64,000 nucleotides of DNA from Micromonospora sp. WMMA1363 (GTDB taxonomy: Bacteria; Actinomycetota; Actinomycetes; Mycobacteriales; Micromonosporaceae), in NCBI RefSeq assembly GCF_030345795.1, contig NZ_JAUALB010000001.1, forward strand, positions 3,278,001 to 3,342,000, given 5' to 3'. Shown here one piece after another: positions 23,615 to 33,425 of the stretch. The translations under genes were made by a program, and so were the position numbers. Within the stretch, counting starts at the first letter, position 1. Each line of letters starts with the position of its first letter. A model generated the notes under the pieces. That model was not told the DNA's origin. It ran no database searches and saw nothing but the letters and a program-made list of their open reading frames with translations.

Positions 23615-23646
23615 TCCGCTCCCATTGGCCGCTCGGGCAACCCGCC
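23563..23646 (-). tRNA. tRNA-Tyr (anticodon GTA)
   Basis: Acceptor GGCGGGT (23646-23640) pairs with ACCCGCC, then A and an encoded CCA ending at 23563. The anticodon loop is CTGTAAA, giving GTA. A long variable arm of class II type and TTCGAAT in the T-loop are present. The 3' half from the anticodon loop on is supplied by the AICE attP and restores an intact gene. Confidence 0.95.
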
Positions 23647-23795
23647 AGGGTGCTCACCGCGTCACGACGCGGCAGCGGAAGCAAGGATAGCGGTTACTCC
23701 CGGCGTAGGTGCAACCGGGTACCGTCAGGGGGTCGCACCGCTGGTCAGCGGCGCACATACCAGGACAGACCGCCCGGACAAACAGGAGCATCAGC

Positions 23796-24290
23796 ATGGC
23801 AGCCAACCCGTCGTTCGACATCGTGAGCAAGGTCGACCGCCAGGAGGTCGACAACGCCCTCCGGCAGGCGGAGAAGGAGCTCGCGACGCGGTTCGACTTT
23901 CGGGGCACGGGCGCCGAGATCTCCTGGTCGGGCGAGGAGGCGATCAGCCTCCAGGCGGAGACCGAGGAGCGGGTTCGGGCCGCACTGGATGTCTTTCGGG
24001 AAAAGCTGGTCAAGCGGAACATCTCGCTGAAGTCGCTGGACGCCGGCGATCCGCGCTCGTCTGGCAAAACCTTCAAGATCGACTGCAAGGTCGTCCAGGG
24101 CATCGACTCGGACAAGGCCAAGGCGATCAGCAAGAAGATCCGTGACGAAGGCCCGAAGGGCGTCCAAGCCCAGATCCAAGGCGACCAGCTCCGCGTCACC
24201 GGCAAGAAGAAGGACGACCTCCAGACTGTCATCAGCATGCTGAAGGGCGAGGACTTCGGCGTGGCTCTCCAGTTCACCAACTACCGGTAA
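23796..24290 (+). CDS. YajQ-family nucleotide-binding protein
   Basis: 164 residues, the usual family length; ATG with AACAGGAG upstream. Family signatures are complete: [69 protein letters not shown] and a C-terminal ALQFTNYR. YajQ proteins bind cyclic di-GMP or nucleic acids in several bacteria. The actinobacterial role is not settled. It is the first chromosomal gene right of the tRNA-Tyr integration site. Confidence 0.92.
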   Translation: MAANPSFDIVSKVDRQEVDNALRQAEKELATRFDFRGTGAEISWSGEEAISLQAETEERVRAALDVFREKLVKRNISLKSLDAGDPRSSGKTFKIDCKVVQGIDSDKAKAISKKIRDEGPKGVQAQIQGDQLRVTGKKKDDLQTVISMLKGEDFGVALQFTNYR

Positions 24291-24300
24291 CAAGGGCTAC

Positions 24301-24325
24301 GGCCGGCCTGATGATCGGGCCGGCC
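24301..24325. terminator. Terminator after the YajQ gene
   Basis: GGCCGGCC (24301-24308) pairs with GGCCGGCC (24318-24325) ten bases after the stop. There is no long T-run, as is common in actinobacteria. Confidence 0.55.
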
Positions 24326-24735
24326 ACGCCGTTTCACCTGGGCGAACACCGTCATCGGGGTTTGTGGTTACCCACGATCGGCCTCCGACGGCCTGGGTTG
24401 ACCAGGACCGGACCTGGTCCTCGTCGAGCCACTCACAGCCGGCACGCCCCGGCCCGCTCCGGCCCCTCGCGTGACAGGTCTGGATGACGGGTGGGCGCGT
24501 CGCTGGCCGGTGTCGGCGGGTGCAACCACGTCGGCGGGTCCGGGCGGGCTCGGTGAGTCCCGGCGCGCCACCCGGGACTGGTGATCTCGGGTCGCCGGCC
24601 GCCACCGCCCGCTGACATGAACACCGGGTACGCGGGAAGACGCAGCCGGAGTGTGGGCCGAGGGGGGAGGCGGGGATCGGGAGCAACGGGTCGATCGACG
24701 GGGCGGCCAGCGGTCCGGCCTTACCCCGGCAGGCC
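24326..24735. other. Intergenic region, nothing recognised
   Basis: About 410 bases between the YajQ and DUF1275 genes. Short open frames on the minus strand have no ribosome sites or family signatures. No RNA gene or clear repeat seen. Confidence 0.4.
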
Positions 24736-25410
24736 GTGACGCGTCTGCTGGTCGTGCTCGCCGCGGCGACCGGTTGCCTCGACGTGTTCTGCGTGACTCA
24801 GCTCGGCGGGTTCTTCGCCAGTGTGGTCACCGGTAACCTGGTCCGATCCGGCCACGCGCTTGTCGCCCTGGACGCACGTCCGCTGGTGACTGGGGCAACA
24901 GCGGTCAGCGGCTACGCCGTCGGCGTGGCCGGCGGCACACTGCCGCTGCGCCGCGCCGTGCCGGGCTGGCGTCTGCGTACCGAGGTGGTGATGGCGCTCG
25001 AGGCGGTGGTGCTGGTCGCCGTCGCGGCGGGTTGGTGGGCCAGCGACGGCCGCCCCGCGCGCGCCACCGCGCTGACGCTGCTTTTCGGCGCGGCCGCGGC
25101 GACCGGGATGCAGGGCATCGTGACCATCGGCTCCGGGATCCCGGGGGCGAACACCACGTACCTGACGGGCTCACTGACCACCGTGGTACAGGGCGTGGTG
25201 CTCGATCCACACCGGCTCTTCACCGGGACGGGTGGCATCGTCCGGCTGCTGGGGCTGTTCGCCGGCGCGGTGCTCGGCTCGGCAACGCTCCGGGTCGCGC
25301 CGCTCTTGGCACCGGCCGTGGCGGCGGCCCTCGTGCTGGTCGTCGTCTCGGTCGCCGTGAGCATCGGGCGCCGGACAGCTCGGTCCACCTCCGAACGGCA
25401 GCAGGGATGA
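24736..25410 (+). CDS. DUF1275 (YoaK-type) membrane protein
   Basis: 224 residues from a GTG. Six hydrophobic segments (LLVVLAAATGCLDVFCV, ATAVSGYAVGVAGGTL, VMALEAVVLVAVAAGW, ALTLLFGAAAATGMQG, LLGLFAGAVLGSATL, AAALVLVVVSVAVSIG). DUF1275 hallmarks are the TGCLDVFCVTQLGGFFAS start, the VTGNLV motif and NTTYLTGSLTT. The family is widespread in bacteria, with no defined substrate. Confidence 0.85.
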   Translation: MTRLLVVLAAATGCLDVFCVTQLGGFFASVVTGNLVRSGHALVALDARPLVTGATAVSGYAVGVAGGTLPLRRAVPGWRLRTEVVMALEAVVLVAVAAGWWASDGRPARATALTLLFGAAAATGMQGIVTIGSGIPGANTTYLTGSLTTVVQGVVLDPHRLFTGTGGIVRLLGLFAGAVLGSATLRVAPLLAPAVAAALVLVVVSVAVSIGRRTARSTSERQQG

Positions 25411-25513
25411 GCCCCGGACGGCTACCGGACGGCGATGGTTTAGTCGGTCAGTCCTCACCCTGACGTACCGCCCCGGTTGACCGGTGTTCCAGGCTGCGGC
25501 CTGGTCTGCTTGC

Positions 25514-25609
25514 TCAGCGGGCGAAGGCGAGCAGCAGGATCACCGTGAGGATCGCGCTGATCAGGACCGAGGCCAGGCACCCGAGCCGGTTCGAGAAGAA
25601 GACGAACAC
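25514..25609 (-). CDS. Small membrane protein (31 aa)
   Basis: GTG start. The product begins VFVFFSNRLGCLASVLIS and continues as a single hydrophobic helix ending LLAFAR. Very short proteins with an SNRLGCL start and one membrane helix recur in actinomycetes. The ribosome site is weak, so translation is likely but not certain. Confidence 0.5.
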   Translation of the reverse strand: MFVFFSNRLGCLASVLISAILTVILLLAFAR

Positions 25610-25708
25610 GGGATGAAGGTACCCGCCGCGGCGCGGATCAGGCGGGAACGGTTGGTGTCGGTGCGCACCCCGCGCCCGGTGGACTCGGGGTGCGCAGGTG
25701 TCGATGGG

Positions 25709-26581
25709 TCAGCGGTACTGGACCGGGCCAGCGCTGGCGGCCATCCGCTCCAGCCGGGCGACCCGCTCCTCCATCCGAGGGTGGGTGGAGAAGAGCGCGG
25801 CTAGCCCGCCGTCCTTGAACGGGTTGTCGATCATCAGGTGGGCGGTGCTGGTGAGCTGGCCCTGAGGCGGCAACGGGCGTGCCTGCGTGCCCACGTGGAT
25901 CTTCCGCAGGGCACTGGCGAGGGCCAGCGGGTCGCGGGTGAGCTGGGCGCCGGAGGCGTCCGCCTGGAACTCCCGGCTGCGGCTGATCGCGAGCTGGATG
26001 AGCGAGGCCGCGATCGGGCCCAGGATGATCGTCAGCAACAGCACCGCCGGGTTTGGGCCGTCCTCGTCGTCTCCACCACCGAGCGGGATGAAGAACGCCA
26101 GGTTCGCCAGCATGGTGATGATACCGGCCAGGCCGGCCGCCACGCTGGAGATGAGGATGTCTCGGTTGTAGACGTGGGACAGCTCGTGCCCGATCACCCC
26201 GCGTAGCTCACGGTAGTCCAGGATTTCGACGATCCCCTGGGTGACGCAGACGGCCGCGTTCTGCGGGTTCCGGCCGGTCGCGAAGGCGTTGGGCTGCGAC
26301 GTCGGGCTGACGTACAGGCGGGGCATCGGCTGCCGCGCCTCGGTGGCCAGTTCCCGCACCATCCGGTACAGCTCGGGGAACTGTGCCTCGCTGACCGGTT
26401 GCGCCCGCATCGCGCGCAGCGCGAGCTTGTCGGAGTAGAAGTAGCTGACGCCGTTCATCACCAGCGAGATGGCGACGGCGACGACCAGTCCGCCACTGCC
26501 ACCGAACCAGTAGCCCACCGCCAGGATCAACGAGGTGAGCAGGCCGAGCAGCGCGGCGGTCTTCAGACGGTTGTGGTGCAC
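25709..26581 (-). CDS. htpX: HtpX-type membrane zinc metalloprotease
   Basis: 290 residues from the GTG at 26581 (GAAGGA six bases upstream); the GTG at 26587 touches the ribosome site. M48B family: two N-terminal membrane helices ([31 protein letters not shown]), zinc site GHELSH, two further helices ([35 protein letters not shown]), and the third ligand Glu in SREFQADA. The [13 protein letters not shown]-terminus is typical. It degrades misfolded membrane proteins with the active site in the cytoplasm. Confidence 0.92.
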   Translation of the reverse strand: MHHNRLKTAALLGLLTSLILAVGYWFGGSGGLVVAVAISLVMNGVSYFYSDKLALRAMRAQPVSEAQFPELYRMVRELATEARQPMPRLYVSPTSQPNAFATGRNPQNAAVCVTQGIVEILDYRELRGVIGHELSHVYNRDILISSVAAGLAGIITMLANLAFFIPLGGGDDEDGPNPAVLLLTIILGPIAASLIQLAISRSREFQADASGAQLTRDPLALASALRKIHVGTQARPLPPQGQLTSTAHLMIDNPFKDGGLAALFSTHPRMEERVARLERMAASAGPVQYR

Positions 26582-26703
26582 GATCACTCCTTCGGTGCAC
26601 GAATCGCACGGGATCCGCTGACCGGTTCAACAACACCGGTACCCGTCAACCATCCGTCCTATGGCTGTGAAATGCCTGGGAGTGCGGCCAGCGACCGCGC
26701 AGG

Positions 26704-28206
26704 TCAGCGGGCGGCGAGGTCGAGGACGAGCTGCGGTGCGACGCCGATCACCAGGGCCACCGCCGTGGCCGCCACCAGCACCGCCGCGACGGACCACCCC
26801 CGCCCGGCCGGCGGCGCGGCCCCGCCGGGCACCGGAGACGCGGCGGCGACCGCACCAGGGCCGGCGGCCCAGAGCGAGCTGGTGACCTTCAGGTAGTAGG
26901 CGAGGGCGAACACGGCGTTGACCGCGACCACCAGGGCGAGCCAGCCGGCGCCGCCGTCGAGCAGCGACCGGACCACTGTCACCTTGGCGAAGAGACCGGC
27001 CAACCCCGGCGGGAGGCCGGCGAGGCCGATCAGTGCCAGCGCCAGCGCGGCCGCAGGCCACGGACGCCAGCGCGCTGCGCCGCGCAGGTCGTCGAGCGTG
27101 CCGCCGTCCGCCCCGGCGGGGCGCAGGGCGACGACGGCCGCGAAAGCCGCCAACTCCAGTACGACGAAGAAGATGGTGTACGCGACGGCAGCCGTGTAGG
27201 CGACGGCGCGGGCGTCGGCGGTGCGGCCCGCGGCGAAGGCCAACGCGCCGAGCGGGGCGAGAATGTAGCCGGCCTGGGCCACCGACGACCAGGCAAGCAG
27301 CCGGACGGTCCGCCGCTGGCGCAGCGCCACCAGGTTGCCCACGGTCATGGTGAGCACCGCAAGCAGGGCGAGCACCGGGCCGGTGACCTCGGCGGGCAGG
27401 GCCTGCCGCAGCACCGCCAGCAGGGCCACCACCCCGCCCAGCTTCGAGACGGTCGACAGGTACGCGGCCACTGGCAGCGGGGCGCCGTCGTAGGTGGCCG
27501 GCGCCCAGGCGTGGAACGGCACCGCCGCCACCTTGAACGCCAACCCCAGCACGAGAAGCGCCACGGCGGTGGCCGCCAGCGGCAGGTCCAGCAACTCCGG
27601 CCGCTCGGCGAACGCCTCCCCGAGCCGCCCGACGTGCAGCGCTCCGGTGGCCGCGTAGAGCAGGGCCGCCCCGAGCAGCGTGAGCGTGGTGGCGACCACG
27701 CTCACCACGAAGAAGGTTACCGCCGCGTCGATGCTTGCCAGGCTCCCCCGGCGCAGCCCGACCAGGACGTACAGCGGCAGGGTGAGGGTCTCCAGGGCCA
27801 CGATCAGCGTGATCAGGTCACCGGCCGCGCCGAGCACGACGCCGCCGGTCATCGACGCGGCGAGGAGGAAGCAGTATTCCCCCACCGGCGATGTCCCGGT
27901 CCGCAGCAGCGGCCCGGACAGCCCCAGCACGCCCAGGGTGAGCAGCGCGACGACCACGGCGACCAGGGCCGCCCTGGCGCCGAAGACGTACGAGCAGCCG
28001 GCCTCGACGCAGAAGGTGCGGCGCTCACCGCCGCCCCCCACGAGGACAGCGCCGACCGCCGTGGCGCTCGCTCCCAACGCGGCGACGGCGACGGTGACCC
28101 GGGCACGGGCGACCAGCAGGTCGGCGAGCAACACCAGCACGGCCGTCCCGGCGGCCAGGTACGCCGGAAGCAGGGCCACGCTGTCGACACTCTGCACGGC
28201 GTTCAT
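26704..28206 (-). CDS. nuoN: NADH-quinone oxidoreductase subunit N
   Basis: 500 residues, mostly membrane helices, with the proton-translocating core (LIVALETLTLPLYVLVGLRR, YAATGALHVG, AFKVAAVPFHAWAPATYDGAP, LSTVSKLGGV). It is the last gene of the nuoI-N block; its start lies 31 bases after the nuoM stop. NuoN is one of three antiporter-like membrane subunits of complex I. A Pro/Ala-rich segment (SPVPGGAAPPAGRG) sits in a loop near the C-terminus. Confidence 0.9.
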   Translation of the reverse strand: MNAVQSVDSVALLPAYLAAGTAVLVLLADLLVARARVTVAVAALGASATAVGAVLVGGGGERRTFCVEAGCSYVFGARAALVAVVVALLTLGVLGLSGPLLRTGTSPVGEYCFLLAASMTGGVVLGAAGDLITLIVALETLTLPLYVLVGLRRGSLASIDAAVTFFVVSVVATTLTLLGAALLYAATGALHVGRLGEAFAERPELLDLPLAATAVALLVLGLAFKVAAVPFHAWAPATYDGAPLPVAAYLSTVSKLGGVVALLAVLRQALPAEVTGPVLALLAVLTMTVGNLVALRQRRTVRLLAWSSVAQAGYILAPLGALAFAAGRTADARAVAYTAAVAYTIFFVVLELAAFAAVVALRPAGADGGTLDDLRGAARWRPWPAAALALALIGLAGLPPGLAGLFAKVTVVRSLLDGGAGWLALVVAVNAVFALAYYLKVTSSLWAAGPGAVAAASPVPGGAAPPAGRGWSVAAVLVAATAVALVIGVAPQLVLDLAAR

Positions 28207-28237
28207 GTCCGCCCCTCCGACGACACGTCGAACCGGC

Positions 28238-29746
28238 TCACGGCAGGACCTCCACCAGGGCGGCCACCGGGGCCTCGGCGACGCCGAGCACCAGGGTCGG
28301 GGCCAGGCCGACGGCGAGCGCGAGCAGCACCAGCGGTGCCCAGGCGGCCAGCTCGGCACGCGCCACGCCCGGGCGCAGCGACGCCACGGCCGGGCTGGGC
28401 CGCCCGTGGGTGACCCGGCGCAGCAGCCGAAGCAGGTACGCGGCGGTCAGCGCCCCGCCGAACGCCGCCAGCACGGCGAGCGTGGTCCAGAGCGCCCCGC
28501 CGACCTGCACCGCGGCGACCACGGCGAACGCCTCCCCCCAGAAGCCGGCCAGGCCGGGCAGCCCGAGCGAGGCGATGGCGGCGAAGCCGAGCAGCCCGGC
28601 CAGTCGGGGTGCGGTCTCCCGCAGCCCGGCCAGGTCGGCCAGGTCGCCGGTGTGCGTCCGGTCCTTCACCGCCCCGGCGAGGAAGAACAGCAGGCCGGTG
28701 ATGACTCCGTGCGCGATGTTGCCGATCAGGGCCGCCTGGAGGCCGGTGGCGGTGAGCGTGGCGACCCCGAGCAGCACGAAGCCCATGTGCCCCACGCTGG
28801 AGTACGCGATCAGCCGTTTCAGCTCGGTCTGCGCCAGGCACACCAGGGAGCCGACCAGGATCGCCGCGACGGCGAGCATGCCGAGCACCGGCGCCGCCCA
28901 GCGGGCGCCCTCGGGAGCGACCCCCACCGCGATCCGGATCAGGCCGTACGTGCCCATCTTGAGCAGGACCCCGGCGAGGATCACGCTGCCCACGGTGGGT
29001 GCCTGGGTGTGCGCGTCGGGCAGCCAGGAGTGCAGCGGCCAGAGCGGACTCTTCACCGCGAAGGCGATCGCCAGCAGGGTGAACGCGGCGAGCTGGGTGC
29101 CGCGGGACAACCCGCCGCCGCCGCTGAGCGCCACCACGTCGGCGGTGCCGGCGGCGGCGACCACGACGAAGACCCCGACCAGCAGCAGCACCGAGCCGAA
29201 CAGCGTGTAGAGGGCGAACTTTCCGGCCGCCCGCCGTCGGTCTGGCCCGCCCCAGCCGGCGATCACCGCGTACATCGGCAGGAGGACGACCTCGAAGAAG
29301 ACGAAGAACAACACCAGGTCGAGGGCGAGGAAGGTGCCGACGATGCCGACCTCGATCACCAGCAGCAGCGCGACCAGCGCCCGGCCGCTGCCGCCCGCCG
29401 GGACCTGCCACAGCGTGTAGCCGCAGCACAGCAACGTCAGCAGTGCGGTCAGCACCACCAGCGGCCAGGAGATCCCGTCGACGCCGAGCTGGAAGCGCAG
29501 GTCCAGGCCCGGCACCCAGGGCAGGTCGAGCCGGTGCCAGGGACGCACGGCGGGCGCGCTGTCGCCGTGGCCGAACCAGCCGCCGTCCCGGTCAGCCGCC
29601 AGGGGCAGCGTGGCCAGCAGGGTCAGCGCGGCGGCGACCGTGCCCACCACCCGCGCCGCCCGGTCGTGCGGCGTGGCCGCCACCGCCGCCGCAGCGAGCG
29701 CCGGCACCGCCAGGACCGCCACCAGCAGGAAATCCCCGACGCTCAC
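28238..29746 (-). CDS. nuoM: NADH-quinone oxidoreductase subunit M
   Basis: 502 residues; GTG with GAGGAGG upstream. NuoM hallmarks: FQLGVDGISWPLVVLTALL, FFVFFEVVLLPMYAVIAGWGG, AFAVKSPLWPLHSWLPDAHT, ILAGVLLKMGTYGLIRI, SSVGHMGFVLLGVA. About 14 membrane helices. It lies 55 bases after nuoL and 31 before nuoN. It is a proton-pumping membrane subunit of complex I. Confidence 0.93.
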   Translation of the reverse strand: MSVGDFLLVAVLAVPALAAAAVAATPHDRAARVVGTVAAALTLLATLPLAADRDGGWFGHGDSAPAVRPWHRLDLPWVPGLDLRFQLGVDGISWPLVVLTALLTLLCCGYTLWQVPAGGSGRALVALLLVIEVGIVGTFLALDLVLFFVFFEVVLLPMYAVIAGWGGPDRRRAAGKFALYTLFGSVLLLVGVFVVVAAAGTADVVALSGGGGLSRGTQLAAFTLLAIAFAVKSPLWPLHSWLPDAHTQAPTVGSVILAGVLLKMGTYGLIRIAVGVAPEGARWAAPVLGMLAVAAILVGSLVCLAQTELKRLIAYSSVGHMGFVLLGVATLTATGLQAALIGNIAHGVITGLLFFLAGAVKDRTHTGDLADLAGLRETAPRLAGLLGFAAIASLGLPGLAGFWGEAFAVVAAVQVGGALWTTLAVLAAFGGALTAAYLLRLLRRVTHGRPSPAVASLRPGVARAELAAWAPLVLLALAVGLAPTLVLGVAEAPVAALVEVLP

Positions 29747-29801
29747 GGGGCCTCCTCAGCTCGCGACTGCGGGGCTCGCAACACCAGCTCACTCCTCGCG
29801 C

Positions 29802-31751
29802 TCACGAGACCCCCCCGATCACGGCGGCGGCCAGTCCGATCAGCAGCGCGCCGGCGAGCACACCGGCGGCTGCCCTGGGCAACGCGGCCCGGTGCAGCAT
29901 GGCCAGCGAACCGCCGAGGCCGGACGCGGCCCGGCCGCTGCCGGTGACGGCGCCGTCCACCACCACCTCGTCCGCGGTCCGCGTGGCGGCGGCGAGCGCC
30001 GTCACCGGGCGTACGACCAGGGCGTGCTGGAGGTCGTCGAGCCGGAACGCGCGGGCGAACACCGGCTGGAGCGGACCCAGCGCGGCGGCCGGGTCGCCGG
30101 TCGGGTCGCGGCGCCAGCTCGCCCAGGCGAGCCCGACCCCGACGGCGAGTAGCGCGAGTGGCAGCAGCACCGCCGGGCCGAGGTGGACCAGCGGCTCCGG
30201 CGGCAGCAGGTCCGACGGGTGCTCCGCGGCTGTCGGGGACGCCGGCCGGAGCCGGTCGGCGAACGCCCCCGCGAATCCGGCCAGGCCGAGCAGGGCGGCC
30301 GGGACGGCGAGCAGCAGCACCGGCCAGCGCATCACCGCCGGCGGGTCGTGCGGTCGGAGCAGCGGGGTGCGGGCCGCGCCGAGGAACGTCCGCAGCAGGA
30401 GTCGGGTGGCGTACCAGGCGGTGACCACGACGCCGGCCAGGGCGGCAAGCCAGACCAGCCAGGCCACCCAGAGCGGTGCCGGGCCGGCACCGTGTGCGGC
30501 GTCCTCGGCCGCGTACAGGACACCGTCCTTGCTGAAGAAGCCGGCGAGCGGGGGAAGGCCGGCCAGCGCGCCGAGGCCGATCACCGTGCACCAGAACGTC
30601 ACCGGCATCGTGCGGCGCAGGCCGCCCATCCGGGACATCAGCGTGGTACCGGTCGCGTGGATCACCGCGCCGGCGGCGAGGAACAGCAACGCCTTGAAGG
30701 CGGCGTGGGTGAGCAGGTGGAACAGTGCGGCCGACGGGGCGCCGACGGCCAGCGCGCCGGTCATGTAGCCGATCTGGGAGACCGTCGACCAGGCGAGTAC
30801 CCGCTTGAGGTCGTCCTGTGCGGTGGCGGCGAACGCGCCGAGCAGCAGGGTGATCGAGGCGAGCACGCCGAGCACGGCCAGCGCGACCGGCACCTGCGCG
30901 AAGAGCGGGAACAGGCGAGCGACCACGTACACGCCGGCGGCCACCATCGTCGCCGCGTGGATCAGCGCGGAGACCGGGGTCGGGCCGGCCATCGCGTCCG
31001 GCAGCCAGGTGTGCAGCGGGAACTGGGCGCTCTTGCCGGCCACCCCGGCGAGCAGGAGCAGGCAGGCGGCAGTGAGCGTGCCGGTGGCGTGATCGTGGGT
31101 GAGCACGTCGGCGATCCGGAAGCTGCCCGCGGAAACGCCGAGCAGCGCGATGCCGAGCAGGAAGCCGACATCACCCACCCGGGTGACCAGGAAGGCCTTC
31201 ACCGCGGCGGCGGGGGCCCCCGGCAGCCGCCGGTCGTGCGCGATCAGCAGGTACGAGCAGACGCCCATCACCTCCCAGCCGACCAGCAGCAGGATCAGGT
31301 CACCGGAGACCACCACCAACAGCATCGCGGCGGTGAAGAGGCTGACCTGGGCGGCGTACGGCGGGTACCGGTGGTCGACGTCGAGGTCGTCGTGCGGGCC
31401 GCGCTTGAGGTAGCCGATCGAGTAGACCTGCACCGCCAGGGCCACGGCGGCGACCGCGACGGCCACCAGCGCCACCGTCCCGTCCAGCCGGACACCGAGG
31501 GTGACGGTCAGCCCGCCCAGGTCGATCCAGGTCCGAGCGGCCGCGGTGGGTGCGTCGAGGGTGGTCAGCAGGGCCACCGCGAGGGCCAGCGACACCGCGG
31601 CGCCGCCGACGCCGAGCGTGATCGCCGCCCGGCGGGCCGGTGCCTCACCGGTGGTCGAGCCCCGGGGCGACGGTGGCAGCAGCAGGCCGAGCAGACCGAG
31701 GACCAGCGGTACGACCGGCAGCAGCGCGGCGAGCAGGACGGGTGCGCTCAC
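29802..31751 (-). CDS. nuoL: NADH-quinone oxidoreductase subunit L
   Basis: 649 residues. NuoL signatures: FTAAMLLVVVSGDLILLLVG, WEVMGVCSYLLIAHDR, KSAQFPLHTWLPDAMAGPTP, VSALIHAATMVAAGVYVVAR, WSTVSQIGYMTGALAVG, HLLTHAAFKALLFLAAGAVI. It carries the C-terminal lateral extension typical of NuoL. The GTG at 31751 overlaps the nuoK stop (GTGA), so the two are coupled. Confidence 0.93.
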   Translation of the reverse strand: MSAPVLLAALLPVVPLVLGLLGLLLPPSPRGSTTGEAPARRAAITLGVGGAAVSLALAVALLTTLDAPTAAARTWIDLGGLTVTLGVRLDGTVALVAVAVAAVALAVQVYSIGYLKRGPHDDLDVDHRYPPYAAQVSLFTAAMLLVVVSGDLILLLVGWEVMGVCSYLLIAHDRRLPGAPAAAVKAFLVTRVGDVGFLLGIALLGVSAGSFRIADVLTHDHATGTLTAACLLLLAGVAGKSAQFPLHTWLPDAMAGPTPVSALIHAATMVAAGVYVVARLFPLFAQVPVALAVLGVLASITLLLGAFAATAQDDLKRVLAWSTVSQIGYMTGALAVGAPSAALFHLLTHAAFKALLFLAAGAVIHATGTTLMSRMGGLRRTMPVTFWCTVIGLGALAGLPPLAGFFSKDGVLYAAEDAAHGAGPAPLWVAWLVWLAALAGVVVTAWYATRLLLRTFLGAARTPLLRPHDPPAVMRWPVLLLAVPAALLGLAGFAGAFADRLRPASPTAAEHPSDLLPPEPLVHLGPAVLLPLALLAVGVGLAWASWRRDPTGDPAAALGPLQPVFARAFRLDDLQHALVVRPVTALAAATRTADEVVVDGAVTGSGRAASGLGGSLAMLHRAALPRAAAGVLAGALLIGLAAAVIGGVS

Positions 31752-32146
31752 CGGTTCTCCCCGATCGTCTTCTCCCGGACCGTCCCGGTGCCGGTCGAGC
31801 CGATGGCACCGGTGGCCGGTGCGGGATCGCCGTCGGCCGGGGACTCGGTCAACGGCACCTCGTCGACCGCGACGCTGGCGCGCAGCCGGTAGAGCTGGAG
31901 CACGATGGCCAGCCCGACCCCCACCTCGGCGGCGGCCAGCACGATCACGAAAAGCGCGAAGACCTGGCCGCCGTGCGGCAACTGCGACCGGACCGTGGTG
32001 TCGGCGGTCACCAGGATCAGGTTCACCGCGTTGAGCATCAGCTCCACCGCCATCAGCACGAGGACGGCGTTGCGGCGGCGGAGCACGCCGTACACGCCGA
32101 GGCCGAACAGCAGGGCGGCGGTGAGGTACGGGATGACCGGCCTCAC
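31748..32146 (-). CDS. nuoK: NADH-quinone oxidoreductase subunit K
   Basis: 132 residues. Three membrane helices with the conserved glutamate regions: GLGVYGVLRRRNAVLVLMAV, ELMLNAVNLILV, LFVIVLAAAEVGVGLAIVLQ. The GTG overlaps the nuoJ stop and the stop overlaps the nuoL start. The C-terminal about 33 residues (Ser/Thr/Gly/Asp-rich) exceed the usual 100-residue NuoK and are probably disordered. Confidence 0.92.
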   Translation of the reverse strand: MRPVIPYLTAALLFGLGVYGVLRRRNAVLVLMAVELMLNAVNLILVTADTTVRSQLPHGGQVFALFVIVLAAAEVGVGLAIVLQLYRLRASVAVDEVPLTESPADGDPAPATGAIGSTGTGTVREKTIGENR

Positions 32147-32700
32147 CGCGACCGCCCGCCCTCGCCGGCCCGGAATCCGGGCCGGCCGGCGCGGTCGGCC
32201 GGTGACCGGCCGATGTCGGGCCGGGACAGGATGATCGCCCCCACCAGTGCGGCGAGCAGCAGCACCGACAGCACCTCGAACGGCAGCACCCAGCTGCGGA
32301 AGATCTGGTCGCCGATGCGGTCCGCCGTGCCCGCCGCGGGCAGCTCGACCGCCGACCAGCGGTACGCGTCGACCAGCAACGCGGCCAGTCCGAGCCCGGT
32401 GCCCCCGCCGATCAGGGCAGCCGGCCAGCCTGGCCGGTCCAGATCGTCGGAGGCGCCGATCGGGGCGCGGGTGAGCATCACGGCGAACAGCAGCAGCACC
32501 ACCACCGCCCCGACGTAGATCAACACCTGCACCCAGGCCACCAGCTCGGCGGTGAGCACCAGGTACATCCCGGCCACCGCGCCGAGACAGACCACCAGAT
32601 AGAGGCCCGCCCGGACCAGGTGCCGCGTGGCCACCACCAGCGCGCCCGACCCGACCGTCACCGCGCCCAGGGCGAGCAGCAGCACGTCCGCGGCGGTCAT
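32143..32700 (-). CDS. nuoJ: NADH-quinone oxidoreductase subunit J
   Basis: 185 residues from an ATG overlapping the nuoI stop. Five membrane helices; NuoJ hallmark [24 protein letters not shown] and [20 protein letters not shown]. It couples the hydrophilic arm to the antiporter-like subunits. The ATGA and GTGA overlaps across I-J-K-L indicate one tightly translated operon. Confidence 0.92.
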   Translation of the reverse strand: MTAADVLLLALGAVTVGSGALVVATRHLVRAGLYLVVCLGAVAGMYLVLTAELVAWVQVLIYVGAVVVLLLFAVMLTRAPIGASDDLDRPGWPAALIGGGTGLGLAALLVDAYRWSAVELPAAGTADRIGDQIFRSWVLPFEVLSVLLLAALVGAIILSRPDIGRSPADRAGRPGFRAGEGGRSR

Positions 32701-33335
32701 GGCGTGGCACCTTCCCCGTCCCCGGCGGGACCGCGCTCGGGGCGTACCGGTGGCGCGGCCGGACGGTCGGCGGAGCTTGCCGGGACCGCCGCCTTGCGCG
32801 CGGCGGCGGTCTCCTCCTTGGCCGGCTCGCCGTTCCGGTCGTGCGCGGGCGGCGGTGGGACGGTGCCCATCCACTGCCCGAGGTGGTCCTTGTCGTGCAG
32901 CAGGTCCCTGATGTCGTACTCGGCGTACTCGAACTCGGGTGACCAGTAGAGCGCGTCGAACGGGCAGACCTCGATGCAGATGCCGCAGTACATGCAGAGC
33001 GAAAAGTCGATGTCGAACCGGTCGAGCACGTTGCGTTGGCGGGGGCGGGCGGCGCCGGGCACCGCCAGTTCTTCCTTGTGCGAGTCGATGTAGATGCACC
33101 AGTCTGGACACTCACGGGCGCAGAGCATGCAGACCGTGCAGTTCTCCTCGAGCAGTGCGATCACCCCGCGGGAGCGCGGGGGCAGCTCGGGGGCGACGTC
33201 CGGGTACTGCTGGGTGGTCGAGCGGCGGGTCATCGTCTTCAGCGTGACCGCCAGCCCCTTGGCCAGGCCCGCACCGGGCAGGCCGCGCCCGCCGGCCCCG
33301 TCGCCCGGATCGGTGCGCTCGCTGCGGTCGGTCAT
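32697..33335 (-). CDS. nuoI: NADH-quinone oxidoreductase subunit I (two 4Fe-4S clusters)
   Basis: 212 residues; the ATG at 33335 has AGGA nine bases upstream. Two complete ferredoxin motifs, [12 protein letters not shown] and [12 protein letters not shown], bind clusters N6a and N6b, which pass electrons towards NuoB. A Pro/Ala-rich tail of about 65 residues follows ([15 protein letters not shown]), longer than in E. coli. It is the first gene of the I-J-K-L-M-N block. Confidence 0.93.
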   Translation of the reverse strand: MTDRSERTDPGDGAGGRGLPGAGLAKGLAVTLKTMTRRSTTQQYPDVAPELPPRSRGVIALLEENCTVCMLCARECPDWCIYIDSHKEELAVPGAARPRQRNVLDRFDIDFSLCMYCGICIEVCPFDALYWSPEFEYAEYDIRDLLHDKDHLGQWMGTVPPPPAHDRNGEPAKEETAAARKAAVPASSADRPAAPPVRPERGPAGDGEGATP

Positions 33336-33425
33336 GCCGACCATCCTGCCCTGTGCCCCCGACACGCGCGACCACCACCCGGGCATCCCCGGCGGTACGG
33401 TGACCGTTGGGAGATCGACATCTCG

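Noticed and set aside
27680..31892. Long plus-strand frames opposite nuoL-nuoN
   Set aside because: Low-complexity antisense products rich in Arg, Gly and Pro; the minus strand encodes well-conserved membrane subunits.
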